Assembly (NCBI GenBank): GCA_900167215.1
Contig: FUZS01000015.1
Span: 1 to 64,000, forward strand
Direction: 5' to 3'
Source of the DNA: [Eubacterium] yurii
GTDB lineage: Bacteria > Bacillota > Clostridia > Peptostreptococcales > Filifactoraceae
DNA: 64,000 bases
Position numbers and translations under genes: made by a program. Under the pieces are notes generated by a model, which did not search any database, was not told the origin of the DNA, and worked only from the letters and a program-made list of their open reading frames with translations. How positions within the stretch are numbered: the stretch's first letter is position 1; each line of letters begins with the position of its first letter. Shown piece after piece: positions 28,801 through 37,898 of this stretch.

Positions 28801-29478
28801 GGTTATGAGTACAGATACATCATACCTTACGGCTCAATACTCAAGTTCAAGGACGGTCAAAGAGTGGAAGCCGGATATCCTCTTACACAAGGTTCAATCA
28901 ATCCGCACGATATACTCAGAGTAAACGGCATACAAGGTGTGCAAAACTATATAGTAAAAGAAGTGCAAAGAGTTTACAGACTACAAGGGGTTGACATAAA
29001 CGACAAGCACATCGAAATAATAGTACGTCAGATGATGCAAAAAGCCAAGGTAGAAGAACCGGGGGATACTGAGTTACTTCCGGGCGGTATGATAGATATA
29101 AGAGAAATTGAAAGAATTAATGAACAGATGAGACTTGAAGGAAAGGAAGAAGCTCAGTATACAAGAATGCTTCAAGGTATTACAAAAGCGGCACTTTCTA
29201 CGGACTCATTCCTGTCAGCTGCATCTTTCCAAGAAACTACAAAGGTGCTTACTGACGCAGCTATCAAAGGTAGCAAAGACTATTTGAGGGGACTCAAAGA
29301 AAATGTAATTATAGGTAAGCTGATACCGGCAGGCTCGGTACTAAGAAGAAAGAAACAAAGACAGCAACAGGCAATTCAAAATGCCTTGCTTGAAGAAAGC
29401 TATATGAATTACAACTTTGAAGAGTACGACCAAATGGAAGATCCTATTGAAATAGAAGATACAGATATGGATTTCTAA
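25891..29478 (+). CDS. rpoC: DNA-directed RNA polymerase beta' subunit
   Basis: 1195 residues. The start is TTG at 25891 with AAGGAGGG just upstream, and M-F-E-L-N-N-F is the usual clostridial N-terminus. The N-terminal zinc ribbon (C-N-C-G near residue 60 and C-D-K-C-G near 75) and the active-site loop [12 protein letters not shown] (three Mg-binding aspartates) are intact. So are the second zinc site (C-G-T-T, then [11 protein letters not shown]) and the trigger loop with its [10 protein letters not shown]. It forms a two-gene operon with rpoB; a terminator follows at once, and rpsL/rpsG do not. Confidence 0.98.
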   Translation: MFELNNFESIQIALASPEKILEWSKGEVKKPETINYRTLKPEKDGLFCEKIFGPTKDYECNCGKYRKDKLKHRGVICDKCGVEVTSSKVRRERMGHIKLAAPVSHIWYFKGVPSRMGILLDISPKELEKVLYFASYIVLDAGETNLLEKQILTEKEYKDAIETFGYGSFNAMMGAEAVKVLLSRVDLDALSQELKAKFKDSTGQKRIKLVRRLDIVESFRKSGNNPTWMILDVIPVIPPDLRPMVQLDGGRFATSDLNDLYRRVINRNNRLQRLLELGAPDIIVRNEKRMLQESVDALIDNGRRGKPVAGPGNRPLKSLTDMLKGKQGRFRQNLLGKRVDYSGRSVIVVGPTLKFNQCGLPKKMALELFKPFVMNELVKRGFAHNVKAAKKKVEKLDKEVWPILEDVIKGHPVMLNRAPTLHRLGIQAFEPVLVDGKAIKLHPLVCTAYNADFDGDQMAVHVPLSVESQYECRSLMLSTNNILAPKDGLPITTPTQDMILGTYYLTLDEEGVKGEGSVYKDFDEMILAYENGEVNLHARVKVKVKKNPQDEGRLVESTVGRFIFNNSIPQDLGYVDRTIDPYSLEVDFVLDKKQIGVVIDKCYRKHGNELTSIMLDNIKNMGYKYSTKSAISVSVADMEIPDEKYELIENTEKLIEKYEKNFRRGLMSDEERYEKVIEAWAKTTDDVTNVLMAKLGRLNNINIMAQSGARGSKNQIKQLAGMRGLMANASGKTVEIPVKSNFREGLSVLEYFTSSHGARKGLADTALRTADSGYLTRRLVDVSQDVIINEEDCGTTDGIEVSAFVDGSEEIEKLYDRIVGRYALLDIINPQDDSIVVQAGEMIVEPLAEKIVELGIEKVWIRTPMDCKSKQGICAKCYGRNLATGNKAPIGESVGIIAAQSIGEPGTQLTMRTFHTGGVAGGDITQGLPRVEELFEARKPKGLAVITEVAGVVTLEEVGRKKEAVVIDDNGYEYRYIIPYGSILKFKDGQRVEAGYPLTQGSINPHDILRVNGIQGVQNYIVKEVQRVYRLQGVDINDKHIEIIVRQMMQKAKVEEPGDTELLPGGMIDIREIERINEQMRLEGKEEAQYTRMLQGITKAALSTDSFLSAASFQETTKVLTDAAIKGSKDYLRGLKENVIIGKLIPAGSVLRRKKQRQQQAIQNALLEESYMNYNFEEYDQMEDPIEIEDTDMDF

Positions 29479-29486
29479 GATAAGAG

Positions 29487-29519
29487 ACATCGGGAATATT
29501 GTCTTCCCGGTGTTTTTTT
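29487..29519 (+). terminator. Intrinsic terminator of rpoBC
   Basis: A 10-bp stem with one G-U pair (ACATCGGGAA/TTCCCGGTGT), a 7-nt loop and a T-tract, starting 9 bp after the rpoC stop. Confidence 0.92.
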
Positions 29520-29527
29520 ATGTCTTA

Positions 29528-29565
29528 TACTAATCTCCATTTATAATGCCAAGATTACTATTTTA
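29528..29565 (+). repeat. Family A repeat, left-end fragment
   Basis: 38 bp matching the left end (TACTAATCTCCATTTATAAT), cut off exactly where a second, complete copy begins. Confidence 0.6.
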
Positions 29566-29678
29566 TACTAAAAATCTATTAAAAAGCCTTATAATTGTAT
29601 TACAAGTAAAATTGCTAATAATTTATAAACTGTAATGTCATTAGTCATAAATGCCTGGCATTATTAATAGAGTTTAGT
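29566..29678 (-). repeat. Family A MITE-like repeat, full copy abutting a truncated one
   Basis: 113 bp, TACTAAAAATCTATTAAAAA to GAGTTTAGTA, reverse orientation. Rest of the 29479-29826 gap: a candidate -35/-10 pair (TATACA 29724, N17, TATAAT 29747) for the next operon. Confidence 0.7.
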
Positions 29679-29826
29679 ATTAGTTTAAATATTTTAAGAA
29701 ACAAAATTGTAATAAAAAAGAAATATACAATTTTCAAAATAAGTGGTATAATTTTACTAAATAAGTAAGTGTTTGTTTAAATTTTGAAATTATAAAATGT
29801 TTAATATTTAAGAGAGGGGGTTAGTT

Positions 29827-30264
29827 GTGAAGAAGATATTGTTTTTGGCAATGATGATTGCTTTGTTTATATTACCTGTAGTGGGCTTTGCCGACAATAC
29901 AGCTAAGAATGAAGTAAAATTGGATGACTTTGAAATAACTACTCCCGAAAAAGAAGAAAGCCTTGTTACTACTGACAGTATGGTGTTAACGGGAATAGGA
30001 AAGGAATTTGACAGCATAAATATTGATGTTTATTCTGTAAAGAAAAATAAGAATAAAGAAATTAAAGTATTGACAGAAAGCTATGAGTTTGAAGTGGATT
30101 CCTTGAAGGTTTTTGCTCAAGATTTACAGCTGAAGGAAGGACTTAATTATATAACTGTTTTAGTAAACAGAGATTCAAAAAAATACAGTTTTACAAAGAA
30201 GGTTATTTTTGATAAAAAGTTGAATTTTATTAAGACACTTGATTATACAAAAAATAAAAAGTAG
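29827..30264 (+). CDS. Secreted hypothetical protein upstream of yycHI
   Basis: 145 residues starting with GTG behind GAGAGGGGG. A classical signal peptide (K-K, hydrophobic core to about residue 20, cleavage near G-F-A-D) directs it outside the membrane. The mature part is a single small beta-type domain resembling a bacterial Ig-like or cell-surface adhesion module (T-D-S-M-V-L-T-G, L-K-E-G-L-N-Y-I-T-V-L-V). yycH starts 12 bp after its stop, so it is probably part of the same envelope-regulation operon. Function not assigned. Confidence 0.7.
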   Translation: MKKILFLAMMIALFILPVVGFADNTAKNEVKLDDFEITTPEKEESLVTTDSMVLTGIGKEFDSINIDVYSVKKNKNKEIKVLTESYEFEVDSLKVFAQDLQLKEGLNYITVLVNRDSKKYSFTKKVIFDKKLNFIKTLDYTKNKK

Positions 30265-30275
30265 AGATTTGCAAT

Positions 30276-31604
30276 ATGATAAAAAATATTGAGAAGATTA
30301 AAACTATTGTGCTATGGTTTCTGTTTATCAGTTCCATAGCACTTGTTATAATAAGATATAATTTAATAAGTTTTGAGCAGATATCAGGAGAATCAAGATT
30401 TTACAATGATGGCGCTTTTGAGTATGTAATAATTCCTAAGCATATCAGCATAAGATTCGGTCAATATGATATGACTGAGATTTTGCTTGAAAAAAGTACC
30501 TACTATGATGAGATAAAGCAAAGTATTGCTATATCACTTAGACAAAATGAAGGTATAAAAAAAATAGAGAAAAACCAATATGATGAGGCTAAGACATATG
30601 ATAATGTCCTACTGGAGTTTGGCAACATACCTTCTATCTATATTGAAAAGTCTGTTAGAATGAAAAATTCGCTGATGTCAAATTTGGGATATATATCTGA
30701 AATATGTTTAATGCTTGGAAAAAATGAGATTTATATCAAGAGTAGTGACACTTATTACAAGATTACAACTAAAAATAAGATTTCATTAAATAGAGTAAAT
30801 CTTTTGGAAAATACTGCATATGAAAAGTATTATCCTAAGTTTGAAAATATGAACTCAAATTTTATACTCCTTCCTCTATCATTTAATAAAACTCTTAAAA
30901 ATATTGGAACTATGCCAATTTTAGAGGAGCATGCAATAAATAGTATTGCCAAGAATATTCTGGGGGACAGGTTTGACTTTTCGTCATCGATAATACAAAA
31001 AAATGGAGTATATTTTTATAGTTATAACAATGGACAAGAGATACTTAAGATAAGTAAAAACGGATATTTGGAATATAAAAAGGAGTCTGTTGAACATGTT
31101 CAGGATGATATAGAAAAATCAACAAAAGCAATGCTGGCTTTCCTTCATCAGATAGGTGTAGATTACAAGAGTATCACGATAGATTCTGTAAAAAAAGTTG
31201 AGACCGGCTCAAAAAAGCTTTATAAATTCGTCATAAAACATCAAAAAGATGGAGTGAGAGTTGAGATGTTACCAAAGTCAAATGATATGGTAATAACTGT
31301 AATAGGTGACAATGTATTGTCTGCCAATATAATGCTTAGAAATGTTGGAGATTATATAGGAATGGATAATGCTGTATCTGATCCTTCCAAAGCTTTAGAT
31401 TCTAAGATAGAATATATAAAAAAGACTATGAATATAAATGATGTGGCTCTGATTATTTCTCAAATAAAAGATATTTCTCTGATATATGTGAAAAGTCAGG
31501 ATGAGGAAGCACTTCCCACTTGGAAATATGAAATAGGTGACTATGTATTTTTTATTAATGCGATAAATGGAGATATAGAAAGTTATGCAATGGGGAAAAT
31601 CTAA
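30276..31604 (+). CDS. yycH: YycH-like regulatory membrane protein
   Basis: 442 residues: a single N-terminal membrane anchor (about 10-28) and a large extracytoplasmic region, as in YycH. In Bacillus and Staphylococcus YycH and YycI sit outside the membrane and modulate the WalK sensor kinase that controls cell-wall turnover. Overall sequence similarity is low, as usual for the family. The call rests on length, topology, the F-W/Y-L-F-I-S-S anchor and especially the next gene, which overlaps it by 20 bp and is YycI-like. walR and walK are not in the neighbourhood. Confidence 0.65.
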   Translation: MIKNIEKIKTIVLWFLFISSIALVIIRYNLISFEQISGESRFYNDGAFEYVIIPKHISIRFGQYDMTEILLEKSTYYDEIKQSIAISLRQNEGIKKIEKNQYDEAKTYDNVLLEFGNIPSIYIEKSVRMKNSLMSNLGYISEICLMLGKNEIYIKSSDTYYKITTKNKISLNRVNLLENTAYEKYYPKFENMNSNFILLPLSFNKTLKNIGTMPILEEHAINSIAKNILGDRFDFSSSIIQKNGVYFYSYNNGQEILKISKNGYLEYKKESVEHVQDDIEKSTKAMLAFLHQIGVDYKSITIDSVKKVETGSKKLYKFVIKHQKDGVRVEMLPKSNDMVITVIGDNVLSANIMLRNVGDYIGMDNAVSDPSKALDSKIEYIKKTMNINDVALIISQIKDISLIYVKSQDEEALPTWKYEIGDYVFFINAINGDIESYAMGKI

Positions 31605-32361
31605 GACATATATAATAATCGCTTTTATCGTGGTAAATATTGTCTTGCTTATGAGTATATTTAAGGAAAAAACACAGTATAATTATGACTTTACTAAGAA
31701 AAATCTCAACAATCTCAAGACATTGTTGGAATCAAAGAATATAAGATATGATATGAAACTTGATACCAACACATCAGCTGTACACCCTATAAGTATACTC
31801 TACGCCAGACCTAAAGACAAAATATATAAAAAAATAAACGATAAATATTCTGATAGAATAAATGTAATAGATGATGTCTATGTTGATATAAATATAAATA
31901 AGAAAATTTCAAATAAGGATGAGCTCTCTGATTTTGCTGAGAACTTTATAAAAGATAATTTCAATGAAAAAAAATATATATTGAAAGAAAGTTTAGAGCA
32001 GGGAGAAAATATTATGATAACCTATGAAGAACAGTATAAAGGTGTTCGTATAGAGCAAGGTTATATAAAATTTATCTATTCTCTTGACAATAATATAAAT
32101 ATAAGTATTCTCAAGATAAAAGAAATTGATGAGATGGATGCCGCTATGAATGTGATGTCAAATTCTCAGGCACTTTCAAAAATGATACCCCAACTCAAAA
32201 AAGGTGATAAGATAATATCAATGGACAAGTGCTATAACTTTATCGAAGAAGATAATATCAGCAATACAGATAAGCGTGAGGTCATAAGGCTGCTGCCTTT
32301 TTATAGGGCAAAGTTGCAAAACGGTAATTTTATATATGTAGGAGCCGTAAAAGACAAATAA
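31585..32361 (+). CDS. yycI: YycI-like regulatory membrane protein
   Basis: 258 residues starting M-Q-W-G-K-S-K-T-Y-I-I-I-A-F-I-V-V-N-I, the typical YycI opening (M-D-W-x-x-x-K-T-x-F-I-x-x-F-x-x-x-N). One membrane helix (about 8-25) is followed by an external domain with two similar halves. The end, L-L-P-F-Y-R-A-K-L-Q-N-G-N-F-I-Y, matches the family's closing strand. It overlaps yycH by 20 bp, so translation is coupled. A terminator starts within 1 bp of the stop. It probably forms the YycH-YycI heterodimer that restrains or activates WalK. Confidence 0.75.
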   Translation: MQWGKSKTYIIIAFIVVNIVLLMSIFKEKTQYNYDFTKKNLNNLKTLLESKNIRYDMKLDTNTSAVHPISILYARPKDKIYKKINDKYSDRINVIDDVYVDININKKISNKDELSDFAENFIKDNFNEKKYILKESLEQGENIMITYEEQYKGVRIEQGYIKFIYSLDNNINISILKIKEIDEMDAAMNVMSNSQALSKMIPQLKKGDKIISMDKCYNFIEEDNISNTDKREVIRLLPFYRAKLQNGNFIYVGAVKDK

Positions 32362-32396
32362 AAAAACAACTGCCAATTTTTCAGGTAGTTGTTTTT
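32362..32396. terminator. Bidirectional terminator between yycI and queA
   Basis: AAACAACTGCC pairs with GGTAGTTGTTT (one G-U) and has A- and T-tracts on both sides, so it can stop transcription from both converging units. Confidence 0.85.
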
Positions 32397-32426
32397 TTAG
32401 ATTACAGTAGCTTTAGTAATTAGCTT

Positions 32427-33461
32427 TTATAAGTCTTTATCTATAAACATAGAATCACCAAAGCTGAAAAATCTATATTCATTTTTAATAGCTTCGTTAT
32501 ATGCTGAAAATACCTTGTCTTTACCAGCAAAGGCACTTATCATCATAATCAAAGTGGATTGCGGAAGATGAAAATTAGTAATTATTGAATCTACAAATTT
32601 GAAGTCATAAGGCGGATAGATAAATATGCTTGTGTCATCTTCAAGTTTTTCCAAGATATTATCTGCATTTACCGCAGATTCTAAAGTACGTACTGTAGTA
32701 GTACCTACAGCTATTATTTTTCTTCCTTCTTTCTTAGCTTTATTTAGTCTTTGGGCAGTAGCTTCATCTATTACATAGTGTTCACTATGCATTACATGCT
32801 CTGTTACCTCCTCAACCTTTACAGGTCGAAATGTTCCAAGACCTACATGCAAAGTAAGGTATTCTATTTGCACAGCTTTTTCTTCAAGAGCGTTGATAAG
32901 CTCCTTGGTAAAGTGAAGTCCGGCAGTTGGTGCCGCAGATGAACCGTTAATTTTAGAGTATATGGTTTGATATCTTTCCTTATCCTGCAATTTTTCCTTG
33001 ATATATGGTGGTAGTGGCATAAAGCCTATCTGAGAGATTATGTCTTCAAATACTCCATCATATGAAAATTCCACATCTCTTATACCTTCATCATACTCTT
33101 CAAGCACAGTCATCAAGAGCAAATCTTCTCCAAAGCTCACTACTGTGTCTTTTTTTAACCTTTTTGCAGGTTTTACAAGTACCTGCCATTTTTTTAGTGA
33201 GTATCGTCTAAGCAGTAATATCTCTACATGAGCACCTGTGTCTTTTTTTACACCATAGAGTCTTGCAGGCAGTACCCTTGTGTTGTTAAATACAAGTACA
33301 TCATCCTTATTTATATAATTTATTATATTTTTAAATATCTCGTGTTTGGTGTTACCGCTATTCTTATTTAACAGGAGGAGCTTAGAAGATGACCTGTCTT
33401 TAAGAGGAGTCTGAGCAATAAGACGCTCCGGTAAATCATAAAAAAATTCTTCAGTTTTCAT
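32427..33461 (-). CDS. queA: S-adenosylmethionine:tRNA ribosyltransferase-isomerase
   Basis: 344 residues, full length. QueA transfers and rearranges the ribose of S-adenosylmethionine onto preQ1-modified tRNA to give epoxyqueuosine. Family blocks seen: N-terminal F-x-Y-D-L-P-E-R-L-I-A-Q-T-P, V-F-N-N-T-R-V-L-P-A-R-L-Y-G, G-S-S-A-A-P-T-A-G-L-H-F-T (about residue 175), H-V-G-L-G-T-F-R-P-V and T-N-F-H-L-P-Q-S-T-L. The start (AAGGATTTTTATG) lies 15 bp after the spoIID-like stop. It is the last gene of ruvB-spoIID-queA; tgt, its usual neighbour, is not present. Confidence 0.97.
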   Translation of the reverse strand: MKTEEFFYDLPERLIAQTPLKDRSSSKLLLLNKNSGNTKHEIFKNIINYINKDDVLVFNNTRVLPARLYGVKKDTGAHVEILLLRRYSLKKWQVLVKPAKRLKKDTVVSFGEDLLLMTVLEEYDEGIRDVEFSYDGVFEDIISQIGFMPLPPYIKEKLQDKERYQTIYSKINGSSAAPTAGLHFTKELINALEEKAVQIEYLTLHVGLGTFRPVKVEEVTEHVMHSEHYVIDEATAQRLNKAKKEGRKIIAVGTTTVRTLESAVNADNILEKLEDDTSIFIYPPYDFKFVDSIITNFHLPQSTLIMMISAFAGKDKVFSAYNEAIKNEYRFFSFGDSMFIDKDL

Positions 33462-33476
33462 AAAAATCCTTATTTA

Positions 33477-34766
33477 TTATATTTGCCCAAGGCTTATGTT
33501 CGGATAGTAAAACAACAATATGCTCTTATAATTGTAGCCTGAATCAGCCATAGTCTTTGCACCATATTGACTCATACCTACTCCATGACCGTATCCGTTG
33601 CCTGTAAAGATATAGGTATTATTGTAAGTAGCACTTACTCTAAAATAGAGACTCTTAAGTCTTGAATAGCCAAGTGAGGCTCTGATATTATCCTTAGAAT
33701 AAGTTACACTTGATTTGTCACCCAGAAAAGTAATCTTTAGTATATATCCGTTTGGAGAAACTTCATCCAATCTTATTCCAACTAATTTTCCAATATTCTT
33801 TCCCCTTGCTCTCATCAAGTTTTCTATTTCAGTGCCTGTCATAGAAAATGTCCAGTTTTGATATGGATTGTTCACAGAATAAGGATCGTTTTGTGCTACA
33901 AGATAAGGGATGTTTCCTCCCCATACATTAGTTGAGCTCTCAGTTTTACCACCTGAGCTTGCGTTGTAGATTAGTTGAGCTATTTTTCCATTGTAGTATC
34001 CTACTATTCCCTTTGTCTGTGCTACAGCTTGGTTTGACCTTTCATTTTCCGTATCATATCCGCCATAGACCTGAGATCTGGTATCTGGAGTAAGATTAAA
34101 TCCATATGGTGTGAATTTTGAATAATTGCTGTATGCAAAGCTCCTTGCAGCAACAGCTTGTGCTTTAAGAGCTTCTATATTCCATGATGGACTCATTTCA
34201 TTAGGTATAACGCCCATGAGGTATTCTTCGACATTAAGATAGTTTACAACAGTAATAGAAGAAGTATTTTTTAAAAATTTCAGTCCGCCACGGTATCTTT
34301 TTCCAAAAATACTAACAGGAGAAAAATCTGCAGAAGTAAAAAATATATTTCCGCTTCCAGAAGTAGCAAATATCACCTTTCCTTTATTATCTGATATTAT
34401 TATTGCTTTTGAAATCTTAGTTCCGCCTTTTGCCTTAGTGCTGGCAGACCTAAATACAGCAAGATCATCTGAATAAGGAAAGTCAGATTCGTCTTTTTTT
34501 ATGCCTTCTTGTGAGATACTTTGATAGATTTCATTTGTTACATAGATATCTGCAAGTTTCACATTGTAATTGGAACCTGATTTTAACATTATATTTGCTA
34601 CATCATTTGACACTACAAGTCCGCTAGTGTTAAAGTCGGCACTTGAAACAGCAGAGCTACCAAATCTTAGTCCTATTCCTATTTTTTCCGGCATTGCGGC
34701 ATTACTTACATTAGAAAGCAAAATTATGAAAACAAAAGCAGTAATGAAAATTTTAATTTTTTTCAT
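33477..34766 (-). CDS. SpoIID/LytB domain protein
   Basis: 429 residues with a signal peptide (K-K-I-K-I-F...cleavage near A-A). The SpoIID core includes V-N-Y-L-N-V-E-E-Y-L-M-G-V-I-P-N-E-M-S-P-S-W (near 180), A-L-K-A-Q-A-V-A-A-R-S-F-A, Y-N-A-S-S-G-G-K-T-E-S and G-N-G-Y-G-H-G-V-G-M-S-Q-Y-G-A. SpoIID is a lytic transglycosylase acting on denuded glycan during engulfment. Relatives also occur in non-sporulating Clostridia, where they act on peptidoglycan. The conserved catalytic Glu of N-E-M-S is present. It lies between ruvB (16-bp gap) and queA (15-bp gap), an arrangement common in Clostridia. Confidence 0.9.
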   Translation of the reverse strand: MKKIKIFITAFVFIILLSNVSNAAMPEKIGIGLRFGSSAVSSADFNTSGLVVSNDVANIMLKSGSNYNVKLADIYVTNEIYQSISQEGIKKDESDFPYSDDLAVFRSASTKAKGGTKISKAIIISDNKGKVIFATSGSGNIFFTSADFSPVSIFGKRYRGGLKFLKNTSSITVVNYLNVEEYLMGVIPNEMSPSWNIEALKAQAVAARSFAYSNYSKFTPYGFNLTPDTRSQVYGGYDTENERSNQAVAQTKGIVGYYNGKIAQLIYNASSGGKTESSTNVWGGNIPYLVAQNDPYSVNNPYQNWTFSMTGTEIENLMRARGKNIGKLVGIRLDEVSPNGYILKITFLGDKSSVTYSKDNIRASLGYSRLKSLYFRVSATYNNTYIFTGNGYGHGVGMSQYGAKTMADSGYNYKSILLFYYPNISLGQI

Positions 34767-34782
34767 AAAATCTCGTCCTTTT

Positions 34783-35787
34783 TTATTTTTTTTCTATTCC
34801 AAAATGAGAGTAGACAGTATCCGATACTATTCTACCTCTTGGAGTTCTTATTAAAAATCCGTTTTGTATCAAAAACGGCTCGCATACATCTTCGATTGTT
34901 TCCTTATCTTCTCCTACTGCTGCAGATATAGTATCTATTCCAACAGGACCGCCATCAAAATTTTTTATCATGGTCTTAAGTATTCTTGTATCCAAAGAAT
35001 CCAAGCCCAATGAGTCAATGCCCAGCATTAAAAGAGCCTTGTCAGCTATTTCGTTTGTGATTACTCCGTCACCTAATACCTGAGCATAGTCTCTTACTCT
35101 TTTGAGCATTCTGTTGGCAATTCTTGGTGTACCTCTTGAGCGCTTTGCTATTTCGATAGCAGCGTCTTTTTTAATTGGAATGTTCAGTATATTTGCTGAT
35201 CTTAGGATTATTTTTAAAAGATCTTCAGTGTCATAAAGTTCAAGATTCAAAATTATTCCGAACCTATCTCTAAGAGGTGATGTCAACATACCTGTCCTTG
35301 TAGTAGCACCTATTAAGGTAAACTTAGGTATATCAAGCCTTATAGATCTTGCAGACGGACCTTTTCCAATAATTATATCTATACAATAATCTTCCATTGC
35401 AGGATAAAGAACTTCTTCAACAGAGCGATTGACTCTGTGAATCTCATCAATGAAAAGCACATCTCCTTCTTGAAGATTTGTAAGGAGTGCAGCAAGGTCT
35501 CCTGCTCTTTCTATTGCTGGACCTGAGGTAATTTTAATATTGGAGTTCATCTCGTTGGCAATTATATGAGAAAGTGTAGTTTTACCAAGTCCTGGAGGTC
35601 CATACAAAAGTACATGGTCGAGTGATTCATTTCTGCTTTTTGAAGCCTTTATAAATATATCAAGTTGGTCAACAGCTTTTTTTTGACCTATATATTCACT
35701 TAGAGTCTTGGGGCGTAAGTCGGTTTCGCCCTCATCCTCCTTTTTATAGGCAGTATTTATAATTCTGTCTTCTATAGTTTCAATCAT
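34783..35787 (-). CDS. ruvB: Holliday junction branch migration ATPase RuvB
   Basis: 334 residues, full length. RuvB is the hexameric AAA+ motor that, with RuvA, moves Holliday junctions. Seen are [12 protein letters not shown], Walker [10 protein letters not shown] (about 63), Walker B L-F-I-D-E-I-H-R, sensor T-T-R-T-G and the C-terminal winged helix with T-P-R-G-R. The ribosome site is AAGGATTAACCT. ruvA, which usually sits just upstream, is absent: the preceding 413 bp are non-coding and the next gene is divergent. Confidence 0.97.
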   Translation of the reverse strand: MIETIEDRIINTAYKKEDEGETDLRPKTLSEYIGQKKAVDQLDIFIKASKSRNESLDHVLLYGPPGLGKTTLSHIIANEMNSNIKITSGPAIERAGDLAALLTNLQEGDVLFIDEIHRVNRSVEEVLYPAMEDYCIDIIIGKGPSARSIRLDIPKFTLIGATTRTGMLTSPLRDRFGIILNLELYDTEDLLKIILRSANILNIPIKKDAAIEIAKRSRGTPRIANRMLKRVRDYAQVLGDGVITNEIADKALLMLGIDSLGLDSLDTRILKTMIKNFDGGPVGIDTISAAVGEDKETIEDVCEPFLIQNGFLIRTPRGRIVSDTVYSHFGIEKK

Positions 35788-36200
35788 AGGTTAATCCTTA
35801 AAAAAAATAAAATACATGACTGTTAAATATCTGGGTAAAAATATAATAAAATTAAGATTGAATTTTAGCAAATTTTGAAAAGCCTTGAAAAATTGTTTAA
35901 ATATTCCATAATTTATAATAGCTTTCAAAAAATAAAGAAATCATCTTAAATCATAGTCATAGTGATAATCAGTTTTTTTACAATCTTATCAAGCAGATAT
36001 AATGATAAAATTGACTCTGTAATTTTATCATACATTAATAAAATTTTCAACGCAATGCCTTATTTTGTAACTATAGAGTAATTTTTATTTTCAGTTATTA
36101 TAATATTGTGATATAATAATTAAGTATTAAAATATAAAACTTAGGTTTACAAGTATTTCAATATAGGATTACTATATTTATTTGGAGGGGCTATATTTTT
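35788..36200. other. Divergent gap between ruvB and the lipoprotein cluster
   Basis: No gene. It contains the inverted repeat at 36002-36031 and TATAAT-like -10 candidates at 35998 and 36112 on the plus strand, probably promoters for the lipoproteins. The ruvB promoter was not resolved. Confidence 0.4.
36002..36031. promoter_or_regulatory. Perfect 11-bp inverted repeat between divergent genes
   Basis: ATGATAAAATT (36002-36012) and AATTTTATCAT (36021-36031) flank the 8-nt spacer GACTCTGT, overlapping the end of a TATAAT. It could be a repressor operator; there is no T-tract typical of a terminator. Confidence 0.4.
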
Positions 36201-36605
36201 ATGAAAAAATTGAGTATATTGATTGTTACAATATTTATGCTTTGCCTGACATTGACAGCTTGTCAAGATAATACACCTTTGGAGGGGTATTGGGTAATAT
36301 CTGAAGCTGAGATATTTGGAAAGAAGGTTAATATTGATAAGGTCTCATCTGACGGTAAATATCCTTTTATTAGCTTTGAGGAGAATTCTCAGTATGTTGT
36401 TTTCTTTGTAGGTGAAGCTACAAGAGGAAAGTGGGAAAGAACGGGAAAAGGTGTTAAATTACTCGATGAAAATAGTAAGGCATCTGTAGAAATAGAAAAA
36501 TCAGGAGATAAGTTAGTGATGAGGATTCCTGAATTGGAAGCAAAGTATGTATTTACAAAGTCTAAGGAAAAACCAAAGGCTTATGATGAAGTAACAGAGA
36601 AATAG
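36201..36605 (+). CDS. Lipoprotein, paralogue 1 of 3
   Basis: 134 residues with a lipoprotein signal peptide: K-K at the start, a hydrophobic core and lipobox L-T-A-C (Cys21). The mature domain opens L-E-G-Y-W-V-I and ends K-P-K-A-Y-D-E-V, sharing layout and many residues with the next two genes. The strand-rich pattern with alternating G-K-W and K-L-V-M suggests a small lipocalin- or DUF5640-like beta barrel. It would be anchored to the outer face of the membrane. Ligand unknown. TTTGGAGGGG precedes the ATG. Confidence 0.78.
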   Translation: MKKLSILIVTIFMLCLTLTACQDNTPLEGYWVISEAEIFGKKVNIDKVSSDGKYPFISFEENSQYVVFFVGEATRGKWERTGKGVKLLDENSKASVEIEKSGDKLVMRIPELEAKYVFTKSKEKPKAYDEVTEK

Positions 36606-36832
36606 ATATATTGATAAAATTTAATTAATTTTTAAGATTTTTGAGATATAATGCTACAGATAACTTAAGTGTCTTAATGTTCATTTTATCACTAATCTCA
36701 GCTCAAGATGTCATAAACTGTTTCTTTTAATATATTATAGCCTTATTTTTATTATACTATAGGGCATATCGTACATATGACTGATTAAGAGAGATTTGGT
36801 GTATTTTTTATTTTTGAAAGGACTATATTTTT

Positions 36833-37237
36833 ATGAAGAAATTAGGATTATTATTAGTTGCAGCATTTATGGCTTGTCTAACATTGACAGCTTGTCAAGG
36901 CAAAGATTCATTGGAAGGATACTGGGTAATGACAGGTATGGAAGCAATGGGACAAAAAGTAGAACTTGAAAAAGCTTATCCTGATGGTAAAGTTGGATTT
37001 TTGAGCTTTGAGTCAGGTTCAAAATTTATTGCATTTTTCGGCACAGGTTCTGAAGTTGTAAAAGGTACTTGGGAAAAAACTGAAAAGGGTGTAAAGCTTA
37101 CTGAAGAAAAGAGTAAAAAACCGATTGAAGCTACTAAAGATGGAGATAAACTGGTATTAGATATGCAAGGTATGGCAAAATTTGAATTTACAAAATCAAA
37201 TGAAAAACCTAAGGCATATGACGAAGTTGTAAAATAG
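36833..37237 (+). CDS. Lipoprotein, paralogue 2 of 3
   Basis: 134 residues, lipobox L-T-A-C at Cys21, then G-K-D-S-L-E-G-Y-W-V-M and a body parallel to the first copy (K-G-T-W-E-K-T-E-K-G-V-K-L, F-T-K-S-N-E-K-P-K-A-Y-D-E-V-V). The gap to paralogue 1 is 227 bp and includes its own leader with a GAAAGGAC ribosome site identical in placement to that of paralogue 3 (AGGACTATATTTTTATG / AGGATGGTATTTTTATG). The duplication unit therefore included the leader. Its own terminator follows. Confidence 0.78.
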   Translation: MKKLGLLLVAAFMACLTLTACQGKDSLEGYWVMTGMEAMGQKVELEKAYPDGKVGFLSFESGSKFIAFFGTGSEVVKGTWEKTEKGVKLTEEKSKKPIEATKDGDKLVLDMQGMAKFEFTKSNEKPKAYDEVVK

Positions 37238-37280
37238 CAGATAATTTGAAAATTAAATATAAATTATTTATAAATTATAG

Positions 37281-37316
37281 CCTGTAAGACAAATTACCGT
37301 TTTACAGGTTTTTTTA
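37281..37316 (+). terminator. Terminator after lipoprotein 2
   Basis: 7-bp stem CCTGTAA/TTACAGG, 14-nt loop, eight T residues. Confidence 0.8.
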
Positions 37317-37432
37317 TTAAATCTATTGATTTTTTATTGGAAAATATGTTATAATGCTGTCAGAAGGATGTTTGACTGTAAAAAATTTTTATACAGCCAT
37401 AATTAATTATATTATGAAAGGATGGTATTTTT

Positions 37433-37864
37433 ATGAAAAAACTAAGATTGTTATTTGTAGTATTATTTTTGCTTTGCGTTACTTTGACAGCTTGCCAGGG
37501 TAATAAGCCATCACCGGAAAAGCCATCACCAGAAGGTTACTGGATGTTGACAGCTACAGAGGCTGATGGGAAAAAGGTTGAAAATAAGGAGTTTATTGAA
37601 GAAGGAAAAGAGCCTTTTGTTAGTATTGAAGGTGAATCAAAGTATATTCTTTACTTCAGTGATGATATTATATCAAATGGTAAATGGGAAGCATCAGATA
37701 AGGGAGTGAAAATAACTGATAAAGATGGTTCTACGCAAGAAGCTGTAATTGATGGGCAAAAGATGGTAATGGATTTTCCTGAATTCAATACTAAGTATGA
37801 ATTTACTAAGACAACTGAAAAACCAAAAGCGTATGATGATGCTGTTAAGAAGCTAAATTTGTAA
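37433..37864 (+). CDS. Lipoprotein, paralogue 3 of 3
   Basis: 143 residues, lipobox L-T-A-C (Cys21), then a proline-rich insertion unique to this copy (S-P-E-K-P-S-P-E) before G-Y-W-M-L. The rest aligns with paralogues 1 and 2, including G-K-W-E near 85 and the closing F-T-K-T-T-E-K-P-K-A-Y-D. It is the most diverged of the three. Lying between two terminators (37281 and 37899), it must be transcribed separately from paralogue 2. Confidence 0.78.
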   Translation: MKKLRLLFVVLFLLCVTLTACQGNKPSPEKPSPEGYWMLTATEADGKKVENKEFIEEGKEPFVSIEGESKYILYFSDDIISNGKWEASDKGVKITDKDGSTQEAVIDGQKMVMDFPEFNTKYEFTKTTEKPKAYDDAVKKLNL

Positions 37865-37898
37865 ATTTGGATATTTTTAAATCTAATATAATTATAAC

